From JBKPNJ01 sp963695705 (GTDB lineage: Bacteria; Actinomycetota; Actinomycetes; Propionibacteriales; Nocardioidaceae): a DNA stretch of 64,000 nucleotides. A model generated the notes under the pieces. That model did no database searches and had not been told where the DNA came from. It saw nothing but the letters and a program-made list of their open reading frames with translations. The position numbers and the translations under genes were made by a program. The DNA lies in the NCBI GenBank assembly GCA_963695705.1, contig CAVOHB010000009.1:1426001-1490000 (forward strand). The letters run 5' to 3'. Shown one piece after another: positions 54,187 through 62,870 of this stretch. How positions within the stretch are numbered: position 1 is the first letter of the stretch; every line of letters starts with the position of its first letter.

Positions 54187-54558
54187 GTGGTGAACGGCGA
54201 CCCGTTCCTGATCGCGCTCGACGACGTTGAGCGCGCGGGCCGCGCGGCTTGCGCTGCCATCGACATCGCTTCGAAAGAGGTGGCGTCCCTGGGCACGGCT
54301 CGGGCCCAAGGCACGCCGCTCGAAGAGATCGTCCAAGACGGCGTTGCCCGTGGCATCAGAGCAAGGCGAATCGCGGCAGCGGACGCTTTCCACGAGTACG
54401 AGCGCTCGGTGGCCAGGGTGCGGGCGTTCGTGGTTCGAGCCCTGGTCGACGAGTCCGGCTTGAAGCAGACAGATGTGGCGCGCCTGATCGGCATTTCGCG
54501 GCAGGAGGTCGCAAGGCTGTACGAACGCAATGCCCGGATGTCGGAGGTCCTCGACTGA
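54187..54558 (+). CDS. HTH-containing small regulator
   Basis: 123 residues from GTG 54187 (GTG 54190 is possible). A helical N-terminal half (LIALDDVERAGRAACAAIDI ... TPLEEIVQDGVARGIRARRI) precedes an HTH, VDESGLKQTDVARLIGISRQ with EVARLYERN, typical of a site-binding helix pair. It is divergent from the 52-residue membrane-protein gene. Target unknown. Confidence 0.6.
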   Translation: MVNGDPFLIALDDVERAGRAACAAIDIASKEVASLGTARAQGTPLEEIVQDGVARGIRARRIAAADAFHEYERSVARVRAFVVRALVDESGLKQTDVARLIGISRQEVARLYERNARMSEVLD

Positions 54559-54616
54559 CAGATCAACAAGACGGCTTCCTTGACGCACCTGAGGGGTGCG
54601 CCCGCAGTCTGGCAGC

Positions 54617-55153
54617 ATGACGTCGCATCGACAGGGCGCCGGCGACTCGACATCGAAGGAGTCACAAGGATTGGCTGAAGGGGTCTCCCGTGAGGAGCCG
54701 ACGGTCGACCGTCCGTTGGTCATCGGCACGACAAACTCGGACCTGTCCATCGAGCGGATCACCAGCGAGTACGGCGCGTACCTCGGCCGCCCTTTGTCGG
54801 ACCTGGTCAGCCAACGCGCGCCGGACCACTACCTGGTGGTCGTCCCGCTGGCGCCGTCCCCACAGCTCGGCTTTGCCCTGCTACCGCAAGGCAGCCCCGC
54901 GACGCACCCTGAGCATCCGTCGACTGTCATCGACGAAGTACCGGACCTGTCGCGTCTGTCTGCGCGCGAGCGAAGCATCGTGTCTCGGCTCATGGCCGGC
55001 GACCGTGCGCCTGCCATCGCCGAGGCACTGCAGCTCAGCCAGAGCACGGTGCGGAACCATCTGTCGGCCGTATTCGCGAAGCTGGGGGTGCGCTCGCAAC
55101 AGGAGCTTATCGACCTGCTCAGGAACCGCGCCGACACCGCGGGGACCGACTGA
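54617..55153 (+). CDS. LuxR-type HTH regulator
   Basis: 178 residues from ATG 54617. The N-terminal half has a PAS-like RITSEYGAYLGRPLSDLVSQ; the C-terminal GerE/LuxR HTH reads LSARERSIVSRLMAGDRAPA and IAEALQLSQSTVRNHLSAVF, with AKLGVRSQQELIDLL. No receiver Asp is present, so it may sense a ligand directly. It follows the HTH gene after 58 bases. Confidence 0.75.
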   Translation: MTSHRQGAGDSTSKESQGLAEGVSREEPTVDRPLVIGTTNSDLSIERITSEYGAYLGRPLSDLVSQRAPDHYLVVVPLAPSPQLGFALLPQGSPATHPEHPSTVIDEVPDLSRLSARERSIVSRLMAGDRAPAIAEALQLSQSTVRNHLSAVFAKLGVRSQQELIDLLRNRADTAGTD

Positions 55154-55192
55154 TGCGGCGGGTGGCTTAGGCACCGCTATTGGTCGCCTCGG

Positions 55193-56092
55193 CTATGCGT
55201 ATCCCATCGATCGCGCTTCCGCGGCCAGAAAGTCGGTGGCGGATCGGGGCTCTATGCCGGCCTCCCGCAGCGGAGCATCATCCCAATGCCCCGGGTACAG
55301 ATCCTGTAGCAGGCCCGCTCCGAAGACCGACGCCAGCGGAGGATTGGGTCTGTTCATCAATCGCATTCCTAGACGCGCCGCAAACCGGGGCATTGCCTGA
55401 CGCTTCATCTTCCGATGGGTGAGGCGTTCGGCAACTGCGATCGCCTCGTTGCGGGTGAGCGCCTCCGGCCCACCGAACTCGATGAGCGCAGGCGGGTCCG
55501 GCTGTGCCGCTACCACCGCGATGAGCGCCGCAACATCATCCGTGCTGACCCAGCGTCGAGGCGTGTCACCCTTCCCGAATACCGCAACCTTGCCCGCCCG
55601 CATGTCAAAACGACCCAACGGTCCGAGGTGGATCTCCTGGAAGGCGTCCGGTCGGACAATCGTCACGCCCATCGATGACGCGCGCAGCCGCTGTTCGGTC
55701 GCTATCTTCGCGCGCTCGAGGGGCGAACCCAGAGCCGCGTCCACACCGGCGTACGAGACGTAGACGAACCGCGCGACCCCGGCTCCCTCCGCCGCATTGA
55801 CCAAGGCGGCCATGCCGAGCTCATCGACCTCCCGGATCGACGGCCCGCCGGCTCCGGTCAATCGCCTCCCGATTGCCGTCGCGCTGGCGACAACTGTGTC
55901 GACTCCGAGGCATGCCGGCCGAAGGCTTGCGGGATCGGTCAGGTCACCCCGAGCGATCTGCGCACCCTGCGTCCTCAGGCCAGCGTCGTCGGTCTGCGGC
56001 CGGACCAGGCATCGAACCTCGTGTCCACGGTTGCGCAACTGCTGTACGACTCGTCCGCCCAGGTCTCCGGTAGACCCCACCACCAGGATCAC
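55193..56092 (-). CDS. NmrA-like/SDR NAD(P)-binding protein
   Basis: 299 residues. MILVVGSTGDLGGRVVQQLR is a Rossmann GxxGxxG motif; then RFVYVSYAGVDAALGSPLER (YxxxK not conserved), TIVRPDAFQEIHLGPLGRFD and STDDVAALIAVVAA are typical of atypical-SDR/NmrA proteins that bind NAD(P)H as sensors or reductases. GTG 56092 is the start. It is convergent with the LuxR gene. Confidence 0.8.
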   Translation of the reverse strand: MILVVGSTGDLGGRVVQQLRNRGHEVRCLVRPQTDDAGLRTQGAQIARGDLTDPASLRPACLGVDTVVASATAIGRRLTGAGGPSIREVDELGMAALVNAAEGAGVARFVYVSYAGVDAALGSPLERAKIATEQRLRASSMGVTIVRPDAFQEIHLGPLGRFDMRAGKVAVFGKGDTPRRWVSTDDVAALIAVVAAQPDPPALIEFGGPEALTRNEAIAVAERLTHRKMKRQAMPRFAARLGMRLMNRPNPPLASVFGAGLLQDLYPGHWDDAPLREAGIEPRSATDFLAAEARSMGYA

Positions 56093-56205
56093 GTCTGCCT
56101 CCGCCGCACTCGACTGCCCGCCGGGTCAGAGTGCCAACGCATCGGAAATACGTCAACGGCGGTCCGGTGCGCCACTATCCGCGGTGATCAGGAACGGCCC
56201 CGCTC

Positions 56206-56253
56206 TTGCGTCATGGATCCGGAGGGTCCCGACCCTCCGGATGCATGACGCAA
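56206..56253. repeat. dispersed palindromic element, copy 2
   Basis: The best copy: 23-base arms (TTGCGTCATGGATCCGGAGG at the start) around a 2-base centre, one mismatch only, core GAGGGTCCCGACCCTC. It begins 6 bases past the stop of the large membrane-protein gene on the minus strand, which suits a terminator role. Confidence 0.7.
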
Positions 56254-56258
56254 CGCGG

Positions 56259-58345
56259 CTAGCGGGTGAGGCAGCGGTAGGTGCTCGATGAGTACGCGTC
56301 CCGGTATCCCAGATGAGTGACCCACCGGATCCGGCTCTGTTTCGATGGGTCCAGGCAGAACGACGTCCACGCCCAGGAGCCGCAGATTGCGCCTGGTGGC
56401 TGCCCGGTGGAAGGGACCGGCGTTCTCAACGAAGTTGGTGAGTTGCTTTCGCTTGAAGTAGTGGAACCCGGGGTCGTCACTCAGGTAGTCCATGAAGTAC
56501 TCCCGAGGGTCGACCGAGTGGATCCGCGTCGTGAGCACACTCACGCTGATGGAGAGCTCTCCGGTGGCGAGGACGAGGTCATTGCGATGAGCGCCGTTGA
56601 TCACCCGCTCGGCCATCTCGAGGTTGTCGGGTAGTCGCTGGTAGTGGAACGGTGCCGCCCACGTCGTCGTTGTCGCGCCCGACCAGATCGGGTCGCTGAA
56701 GACGACCAGCAGCACTACGCAGCCCTACCGGTCCCGCAAGCCTCAGCGCTGGACGGGCCAGGCGCTCGGACGTCCTCGTCGCCGCGACTCCGACCAGCGC
56801 CGCCACCGTGACCACCCAGGTCATGCGCCACAGGGTCGGGCCGAGGCCAACCAGGTCGAAGGACAGATGTGTGAAGCCGGGGATGAAGGTGATGCCCACG
56901 CACATGGCGAGAAGCCCGGTCGTGATCCGGGCCAGCGGATGTGGGACCAGCAAGACGCCGAGCAGCACCGCCGACACCGCGATCAGAGCTGTCACGCCGT
57001 CATGGAACACCTCGTGCCCGAACCAGTCGGGGTCGAAGCGGGTCAGCTTCTGATTGAAATCGTCAGCCGAACGCCCTCCGACAGCCTTGGTCACGACGGA
57101 GGCCGCCAAGGGGTACGCCGCCATGGCCGCAAACCCTGCCACCGCACGCCGCGTCGAGCGGAGAACCAACGGGGCCGCGCCGGCTGCCGCGATGACGGGG
57201 ACCAGGAACATCGCCGAAGTGCTCACCCCGACCGCCGCGACTCCGCCGACGAAGAGCCATCCGGCCCGCTCCCGGTCGGGTCGCTCCACGTAGCGCACCG
57301 CGTACATGAGCAGCACGGGCACCATGAGACACAGGAAAACGACCTTGGCCTGCCAGAGCCGCGACACGAAGAGGGTGCCAGGCGCGTGTGGGGACGCGCC
57401 GTCGAGCAGCAGGAACACCAGGGCCGAGGACAGAGCAATCGACACCGACTTGACCTGCCAGGCACGCAGCAGTCGCCACATGGCCAGCACCGAGAGGAGG
57501 GTGACGATCGGCGGGGCGACGATGTAGACAACAGCGGCAGCGCGCACATGGGCCAGGCGTGCCACCGTTCCCATCAGGGCGTCATAGGAGGCCATCGGAG
57601 GCCAGCTCGACATCGGATAGACGAGGTTGGCAAAGATCGTGTCGCGGAGCGGGAAGGTGCCATGATCGGTCACCCATTGCGACAGATTCACGTAGTAGAC
57701 GTCATCCGGGTTGGACCGCAGCAGGCATAGCGACATCACCGCCAGCCCGGCTGCCCACACCAGCGCGACGATCGCGCTTCGGCGTTCGACGGCAGGTGCG
57801 CTCCCGCCCGGCTCGCCGGAGGATTGGAGTCCCAGGCCGGGATCGCCGGACGGCACCCAAAGGCTAAGGAGCGCCCAGGAGGTACCCGTCCCAGCTGCCA
57901 GGAGCCACGCCGCGGCCACCAGAACCCAGGGTGCGTTGACCGCCATCGCCACCGCGGCGGCTGCCGCAAGCGCGACCGTCAGGATCACCAGGGTGCGGTC
58001 GAGCCGGGCCAACCGGAGTCGGCGGTCAGGCGACAGTCGGACGTCGGCCGTCCGGCTGGACCAGATGAGGCGCCCCACGTCCGGATGACCGGGTGGAGCC
58101 AGGCTCGTGCGACGTCGCCGGACGAGCCAGAACCCACAGGCAGCGAGCGCGAGTGCCTCCATGAGGAGCGCCCACCCGACACCGAGGCGGGCGACCAGGC
58201 ATATGTGATAGACCACGGTCCAGGTAGCCATCAGCACAATGGCCGCATCGACTGCCGCGTCGCATCCGCGAACCAGGTTGTGGGCCGGCTCAGGCCGACG
58301 AACCGATGACGGGGCAGGAAGACTGCGCGCGGCGGTGCCTGTCAC
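56259..58345 (-). CDS. DUF6077-like large membrane protein, frameshifted
   Basis: About 695 codons from GTG 58345 (TTG 58396 is possible). At least ten transmembrane helices with a loop PDDVYYVNLSQWVTDHGTFP and DTIFANLVYPMSSWPPMASY, typical of DUF6077 multipass proteins with a GT-C-like plan. Near 56715 the frame shifts (LRLAGPVGL to VVFSDPIWSGATTTT), and again near 56325 to end WVTHLGYRDAYSSSTYRCLT. The end fits the hairpin 6 bases downstream. Probable role in polysaccharide or glycolipid assembly; inference only. Confidence 0.65.
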
Positions 58346-58706
58346 GTTCCGAGGCCCGCGGGAACCGCCGGTTTCCTGGTATCCGTCACGCGGCAAATCT
58401 ATCGTCTACGGTTCGCTGACTCCGGCAACGCCAGCCGAGTAGACCTGAGCCCCCGTTACCGGATATGGCTTGACGCACCCCCGGTTCTCGATGTCGCTCG
58501 CCGTGGGGTGCCGACTCGCCGTCGACCTGGCGGAAGCGACCCCGCCGGGTCGGTTACGTTTACCGAGACGGAAATCGAGACGGGTATTGAGACGGATATG
58601 GTCGCGGACGCCACGCCTTCCTCGGCAAACGGATCTGCGCCCGGTCATATCGCGGCCGACTGAACTCCGGCGGGCGGCTGATGGTGGCGGAGCGGGGGTT
58701 CGCAGC
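58346..58706. other. divergent intergenic region with a 12-bp triple repeat
   Basis: About 360 bases between two divergent membrane-protein genes. It contains three 12-base units (GAGACGGAAATC, GAGACGGGTATT, GAGACGGATATG) at 58565-58600, followed by AGCGGGGGTTCG before the ATG at 58707. It is likely a shared promoter region. No gene is seen. Confidence 0.4.
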
Positions 58707-60401
58707 ATGAACGAACCGACCGGCTCCGACCTACGCAGCGACGAGGCCCCGCAGACCGCGGTGCCGTCGGACGACTCTGTGCCCACGCCTGGAGGGCGCC
58801 GGGCACTCGGGCTGGATGCCATCGCGCTGGCCGTGATCATTGCCGCGTACGGGATCGTCCAGTACGTCGTGTTTCCCGGTCCGCAGCGGTTCGATCCGTC
58901 GTTCTACTTCGATGTCGCCAGCCGATTTCCAGACGTCGACCCGAACTGGTGGACGCTGCGGATCGGGCTTGTCGCACCGCTGCATCTGGTCATCGCGGTC
59001 CTGGGACAGTCCGAGGTCGCCCAGTACACCATCCCGGTCGCATCCGCGATCCTGCTCGGAACGAGCGTCTTCGCGATCATGCGGGTGCTGTTCCAGGACC
59101 GGCTCGTGGCCACCGCGACCGCCCTCGTAGTGATCCTCAACCCCGACCATCTGCTCAACTCCGCGTACATCTTTCCGGACACCACAGCGACGGCGACGTT
59201 CACTGCGGCTCTGCTCCTGGTGATCCTCGGACGGCCACGTGACGCGGAGGGACCGCGATGGCTCAATACCGCGACAGTGGCAGCAGCAGGCGTCCTGCTC
59301 GGATGGAGCTACCTGATCCGGGAGTTCACCCCCATCCTGTTCCCCGCCGTCATCGTGGCGGTGCTCCTCTTCCGTTACCCCGTCGCTCGCATCGCGGTGC
59401 TGGCGGGCTCGGCCCTCGGGACAGTCGCGCTCGAGCCGATCTACGGCGCCTTTCGGTACGGCAACCCGTTCGAGCGCCTGAACGTGCTGCTCGACCGCTC
59501 CTCGGTGTCGGCACCCTCGCACCACACCGACTGGGCGCCGTTCCGAGCCCAGGTCAACAACGTGTTCGATGCGGTCCTGGTCTTCCCGCGGCTACTGCTC
59601 GCCTGGAACGAGGGCTGGGTGCTCGTCGCGCTGATCTTCGTGTTCATCGCTGCGCTGTTGCGTTTCCGAGGGACCGGGCTTCTGGTGCTCGGCACCTGGA
59701 TGTTCAGCTACTGGGCGGTGATGGTGATCCTCGCCCTCACCCGCAACGCGTCGGGTGACCCGACGCTCAATGTCGCAAACATCCGGTACTGGTATCCGGT
59801 CCTGCCGGCGCTGGTGATGGGTGGCCTGGGTGGTCTCGCGCTGCTGGTTCGCGGCTCGGCACCGTCACTCCAGCGAGTCCGGCTCTCGCAGGCCGCCGTA
59901 CTCGCCACCGCTGCGCTGGTCCTGGTGCCAGGCACGACGCAGTTCTCAAGCTGCGCGGCCGACCACCTGTGGCCCAACGACACCGCCTCGAGCTGGAACG
60001 ACGTTCGCTCCTGGCTGGCCACACCGCAGGCCGAGCGGTTCAGTGCCATCCGCACGGACCCGATCACCCTGCGCACGCTGGTCGTGTACACGCACTCGAG
60101 GTTCGGCAGCACGGTGTGGCATGGCGTCGTCCGCCAGACCACCCCCTCGCACCCTCCCGCGCCGGGGTCGCACCGCCTGATCCTCGTGAACGTCGCGGCC
60201 TCGACCCGGGGGTCGGCGACCGCGCTGCTCGCCTCGTGGTCGCCGGTGTTCGTCAGCTCGGACGGTCGGCTTGCAGTGCTCGCGCCCAGGTCCATCGTGG
60301 CCACGGCTCATGTGAAAGCCCGACAGAGGTGGCTCTCGGCATACGGCCCTCGGCACCTCGTGCCGGGAACCTGCGGCGTGAGCCCCTACCAGGCTGGCTG
60401 A
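58707..60401 (+). CDS. GT-C-type membrane glycosyltransferase-like protein
   Basis: 564 residues from ATG 58707. About eleven transmembrane helices follow a 35-residue cytoplasmic tail. RFDPSFYFDVASRFPDVDPN, just after the first helix, is a DxD-like outer loop typical of GT39/GT-C enzymes; LNPDHLLNSAYIFPDTTATA follows. The large C-terminal part (DVRSWLATPQAERFSAIRTD) is extracytoplasmic. It may transfer a sugar from a lipid carrier; the acceptor is unknown. It is divergent from the DUF6077-like gene. Confidence 0.72.
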   Translation: MNEPTGSDLRSDEAPQTAVPSDDSVPTPGGRRALGLDAIALAVIIAAYGIVQYVVFPGPQRFDPSFYFDVASRFPDVDPNWWTLRIGLVAPLHLVIAVLGQSEVAQYTIPVASAILLGTSVFAIMRVLFQDRLVATATALVVILNPDHLLNSAYIFPDTTATATFTAALLLVILGRPRDAEGPRWLNTATVAAAGVLLGWSYLIREFTPILFPAVIVAVLLFRYPVARIAVLAGSALGTVALEPIYGAFRYGNPFERLNVLLDRSSVSAPSHHTDWAPFRAQVNNVFDAVLVFPRLLLAWNEGWVLVALIFVFIAALLRFRGTGLLVLGTWMFSYWAVMVILALTRNASGDPTLNVANIRYWYPVLPALVMGGLGGLALLVRGSAPSLQRVRLSQAAVLATAALVLVPGTTQFSSCAADHLWPNDTASSWNDVRSWLATPQAERFSAIRTDPITLRTLVVYTHSRFGSTVWHGVVRQTTPSHPPAPGSHRLILVNVAASTRGSATALLASWSPVFVSSDGRLAVLAPRSIVATAHVKARQRWLSAYGPRHLVPGTCGVSPYQAG

Positions 60402-60483
60402 CCGGACCCGCGTCGGCAGCGCGCCCGGGCCCGTCGCGTGCAGGCCCCCTGATGGGGGCTCGGGCGAGACCATAGGTGACCGA

Positions 60484-61185
60484 TCAGTGCTGGTAGTTGC
60501 GCCCGGGTGCGTCTCTCAGCAGGACGGCTGCCCCCACGGCCAGCCAGACCGCCATGTAGACAAGGCTGGCAAGAACATCACTGGGATGGTGCGCTCCGAG
60601 ATAGAGCCGCGCAACCGCGACCAGGAGCGGCAGTACGACGAGGGTCACGGACAACCACCGCCAGCGGGGACCGCAGAAGATCCAGATCAGCACGGCCATC
60701 CCCCCGTACATCGCCACCGCGACTGCCACATGGCCCGACGGGTAGCTGTGGGTGGGATCGAGCCCGGGATCGAGGATCGCCACCGGCGGCCGGGGGCGGC
60801 TCACGAGACTCACGACGAGCAGGTAGCCGGCCAGCTCGCCGAGCAGCGCCACGGCAAGGAACGCGACCGACCGGACCTCTCGCCGCCACAGCCAGATAAA
60901 GACCATCAGTACGGGACCGAGGACCAGGACGGTGGTCGTCTCGCCGAGCAGGCTCAGGTCGTCGGCGACGGTCGTCAACGATCCTGAACGGTGCTCGGCG
61001 AACCATCTCTCCACCTGGTTGTCGCGTACACCGACGGAGCCCTTCAGCGGCCCGGTCAGGGCCTCACCGACCGCGAAAACGACAGCGAAGATGATTCCCC
61101 AGGCGAGCAAGAGCCGGGAAACAGCTCGGGCAACCTCACGACGCCGGTTGCCGTGGGAACCGAGCGTCATCTGCATGGTCGACAT
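60484..61185 (-). CDS. PAP2-family lipid phosphatase
   Basis: 233 residues, five to six transmembrane helices. The acid-phosphatase signature occurs in three parts: RPRPPVAILDPGLDP (KxxxxxxRP-like), SYPSGHVAVAVAMYGG (PSGH with catalytic His) and ARLYLGAHHPSDVLASLVYM (SRxxxxxHxxxD-like). It dephosphorylates phosphatidate, undecaprenyl diphosphate or similar lipids at the membrane. ATG 61185 or 61176 may be the start. Confidence 0.87.
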   Translation of the reverse strand: MSTMQMTLGSHGNRRREVARAVSRLLLAWGIIFAVVFAVGEALTGPLKGSVGVRDNQVERWFAEHRSGSLTTVADDLSLLGETTTVLVLGPVLMVFIWLWRREVRSVAFLAVALLGELAGYLLVVSLVSRPRPPVAILDPGLDPTHSYPSGHVAVAVAMYGGMAVLIWIFCGPRWRWLSVTLVVLPLLVAVARLYLGAHHPSDVLASLVYMAVWLAVGAAVLLRDAPGRNYQH

Positions 61186-61303
61186 CAAACCAGTCCCGAG
61201 GGCCGCCGACAGTCGTTTCCGGCTGCTCTCATGAGGCCGGCGCAGAAGGCGTATGGTCCTCTCGGAAGTACGCGAGTCGGCACACCTTTCCTGGGGGACT
61301 GTC

Positions 61304-61945
61304 GTGAACGGGTCGAAGACGTGGTTGGTGACGGTGGCGGCAGTCGCCGCCGCGGGCTGCATCATGGCCTCAGCGCCGCTCGCGTCCGTGGCGGCGCGGC
61401 CGCCTCAATCGTCGGCCGGCGACCGGGCCCACGCGGCGTCGACCCGTGTGCATCGGGTGTCCCCGCTGAACGCTTCCGGCCACCTGAGTTCGCACTACAC
61501 GGTGGCGAGGGTACGACGCGGGTACTGCTGGACTTCCTCGTCGATCCGGCCCAGTCTCTACCGGTGTTTCCGCGGGAACTTCATCGTCGACCCGTGCTGG
61601 CCGGCGGCGAACCGGGCCTCTGTCCTGTGCATCGTGCGGCCGTGGTCCCATCACGTGCTTCGGCTGCGACTCACGAGACAGCTACCGGCGACACAACCGG
61701 GAGCGTCCCGCGGCTGGGGCCTGACCTTGCGGTCGGGCAACAACTGCCTGTTCTCGTCGGGGGCACATGATCAGTTCCACGGCCACACCATCCTGTACTA
61801 CTGCCACCGGAACTGGGTGCTGCTGGACGAGCCGGACCAGAGCCAGTCCGGCTGGACCATCCGGACCGCGCGACGAGAGGGCGACCACTACGTAGCCCGC
61901 GGAATACGGCCGCTCACCGACGCCTGGCGCGCGAAGGGCCCGTAG
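61304..61945 (+). CDS. secreted protein of unknown function
   Basis: 213 residues from GTG 61304 with GGGGGA 6 bases upstream. Signal peptide WLVTVAAVAAAGCIMASAPL then ASVAARPP. Six or more cysteines (RGYCWTSS, YRCFRGN, DPCWPAANRASVLCI, NNCLFSS, YYCHRNW) suggest a disulfide-rich exported domain. No family recognised. The palindrome copy 3 follows 24 bases after the stop. Confidence 0.62.
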   Translation: MNGSKTWLVTVAAVAAAGCIMASAPLASVAARPPQSSAGDRAHAASTRVHRVSPLNASGHLSSHYTVARVRRGYCWTSSSIRPSLYRCFRGNFIVDPCWPAANRASVLCIVRPWSHHVLRLRLTRQLPATQPGASRGWGLTLRSGNNCLFSSGAHDQFHGHTILYYCHRNWVLLDEPDQSQSGWTIRTARREGDHYVARGIRPLTDAWRAKGP

Positions 61946-61969
61946 CCGGAGCTGCCGGGCGCCTCCCGC

Positions 61970-62017
61970 TTGCGTCATGCATCCGGAGGGTCCCGACCCT
62001 CGATTCGCATGCCGCAA
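61970..62017. repeat. dispersed palindromic element, copy 3
   Basis: Same length (48 bases) and core GAGGGTCCCGACCCTC as copies 1 and 2, and the left arm TTGCGTCATGCATCCGGAGG is near-identical to copy 2. The right arm is more diverged (CGATTCGCATGCCGCAA). It lies 24 bases after the stop of the secreted-protein gene. Confidence 0.7.
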
Positions 62018-62101
62018 ACCGCAGGGCCGCGCTCATGTGGCCTTCATGTCGGCGAACAACCCTTGGTCACCACCCATCCACGACCAGGGAAAGGACACGA
62101 C

Positions 62102-62836
62102 ATGCAGACAGCCAGGATCGCGGCGGCCGTTGGCCTCACCGCAGCACTCGGCACCGGCCTGATCGCCGCATCGGCAACGACGAACGGCGCAGCCATGCAC
62201 GGGCACACCGGGTCGCTGCGGGCGGCGGGATTCGCGCACCCGAAGCCGAACCCCTACTACCCGCTGAGGCCGGGGACGATCTCCCATCTCCGCGGTGGTG
62301 AGGACGGACAGCGGCTGCACGAGCGTGTGACCGTCACTCATCGGAAGAAGACCATCGAGGGGGTACGGGCGACCGTGGTCCGCGACGTCCTCCGCCGGGC
62401 AGACGGATCCGTCGCTGAGAAGACCCACGACTGGTACGCGCCGGACAACCGCGGGACCGTCTGGTACTTCGGTGAGGCGACCGCGACGTACGACAGGCAC
62501 GGGAACGTATTGAGCCGAGAAGGCAGCTGGAAGGCCGGCGTGCACGGCGCGGTCGCCGGGATCATCATGCCGGCCCGGCCGACGGCTACCGATGCCTACC
62601 GGCAGGAGTACTACGCACGCCATGCCGAGGACCAGGCCTGGATCGTGCAACGGGATGCGGTGGTGTCCGGGCCACTCGGCACCTTCCACCACGTGGCCCG
62701 CAGCTTCGAATGGACCCGGCTCGAGCCCCGGGTCATGTCGCTGAAGTTCTACGCGCGGGGTCTCGGCATCGTCTCAGAACAGGACGTCGCCGGAGGCAAC
62801 GAGCTGTTCCAGCTGGTAGACGTCACACACGGCTGA
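62102..62836 (+). CDS. secreted protein with NPYYPLRPGT motif
   Basis: 244 residues, ATG 62102, AAAGGA upstream. Signal peptide LTAALGTGLIAASATTNGAA. The mature part has NPYYPLRPGTISHLRGGEDG, RATVVRDVLRRADGSVAEKT, WYAPDNRGTVWYFGEAT and SREGSWKAGVHGAVAGI, a pattern I recognise from many uncharacterised actinobacterial exported proteins. Function unknown. Confidence 0.72.
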   Translation: MQTARIAAAVGLTAALGTGLIAASATTNGAAMHGHTGSLRAAGFAHPKPNPYYPLRPGTISHLRGGEDGQRLHERVTVTHRKKTIEGVRATVVRDVLRRADGSVAEKTHDWYAPDNRGTVWYFGEATATYDRHGNVLSREGSWKAGVHGAVAGIIMPARPTATDAYRQEYYARHAEDQAWIVQRDAVVSGPLGTFHHVARSFEWTRLEPRVMSLKFYARGLGIVSEQDVAGGNELFQLVDVTHG

Positions 62837-62870
62837 ACGATTCAACCGTGCCGCGGTCCGGCGGGCGTCG

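Noticed and set aside
56188..56258. C-terminal extension of the large membrane protein through the palindrome
   Set aside because: That reading would translate the hairpin itself. The alternative frame ends with a family-like tail just before the hairpin.
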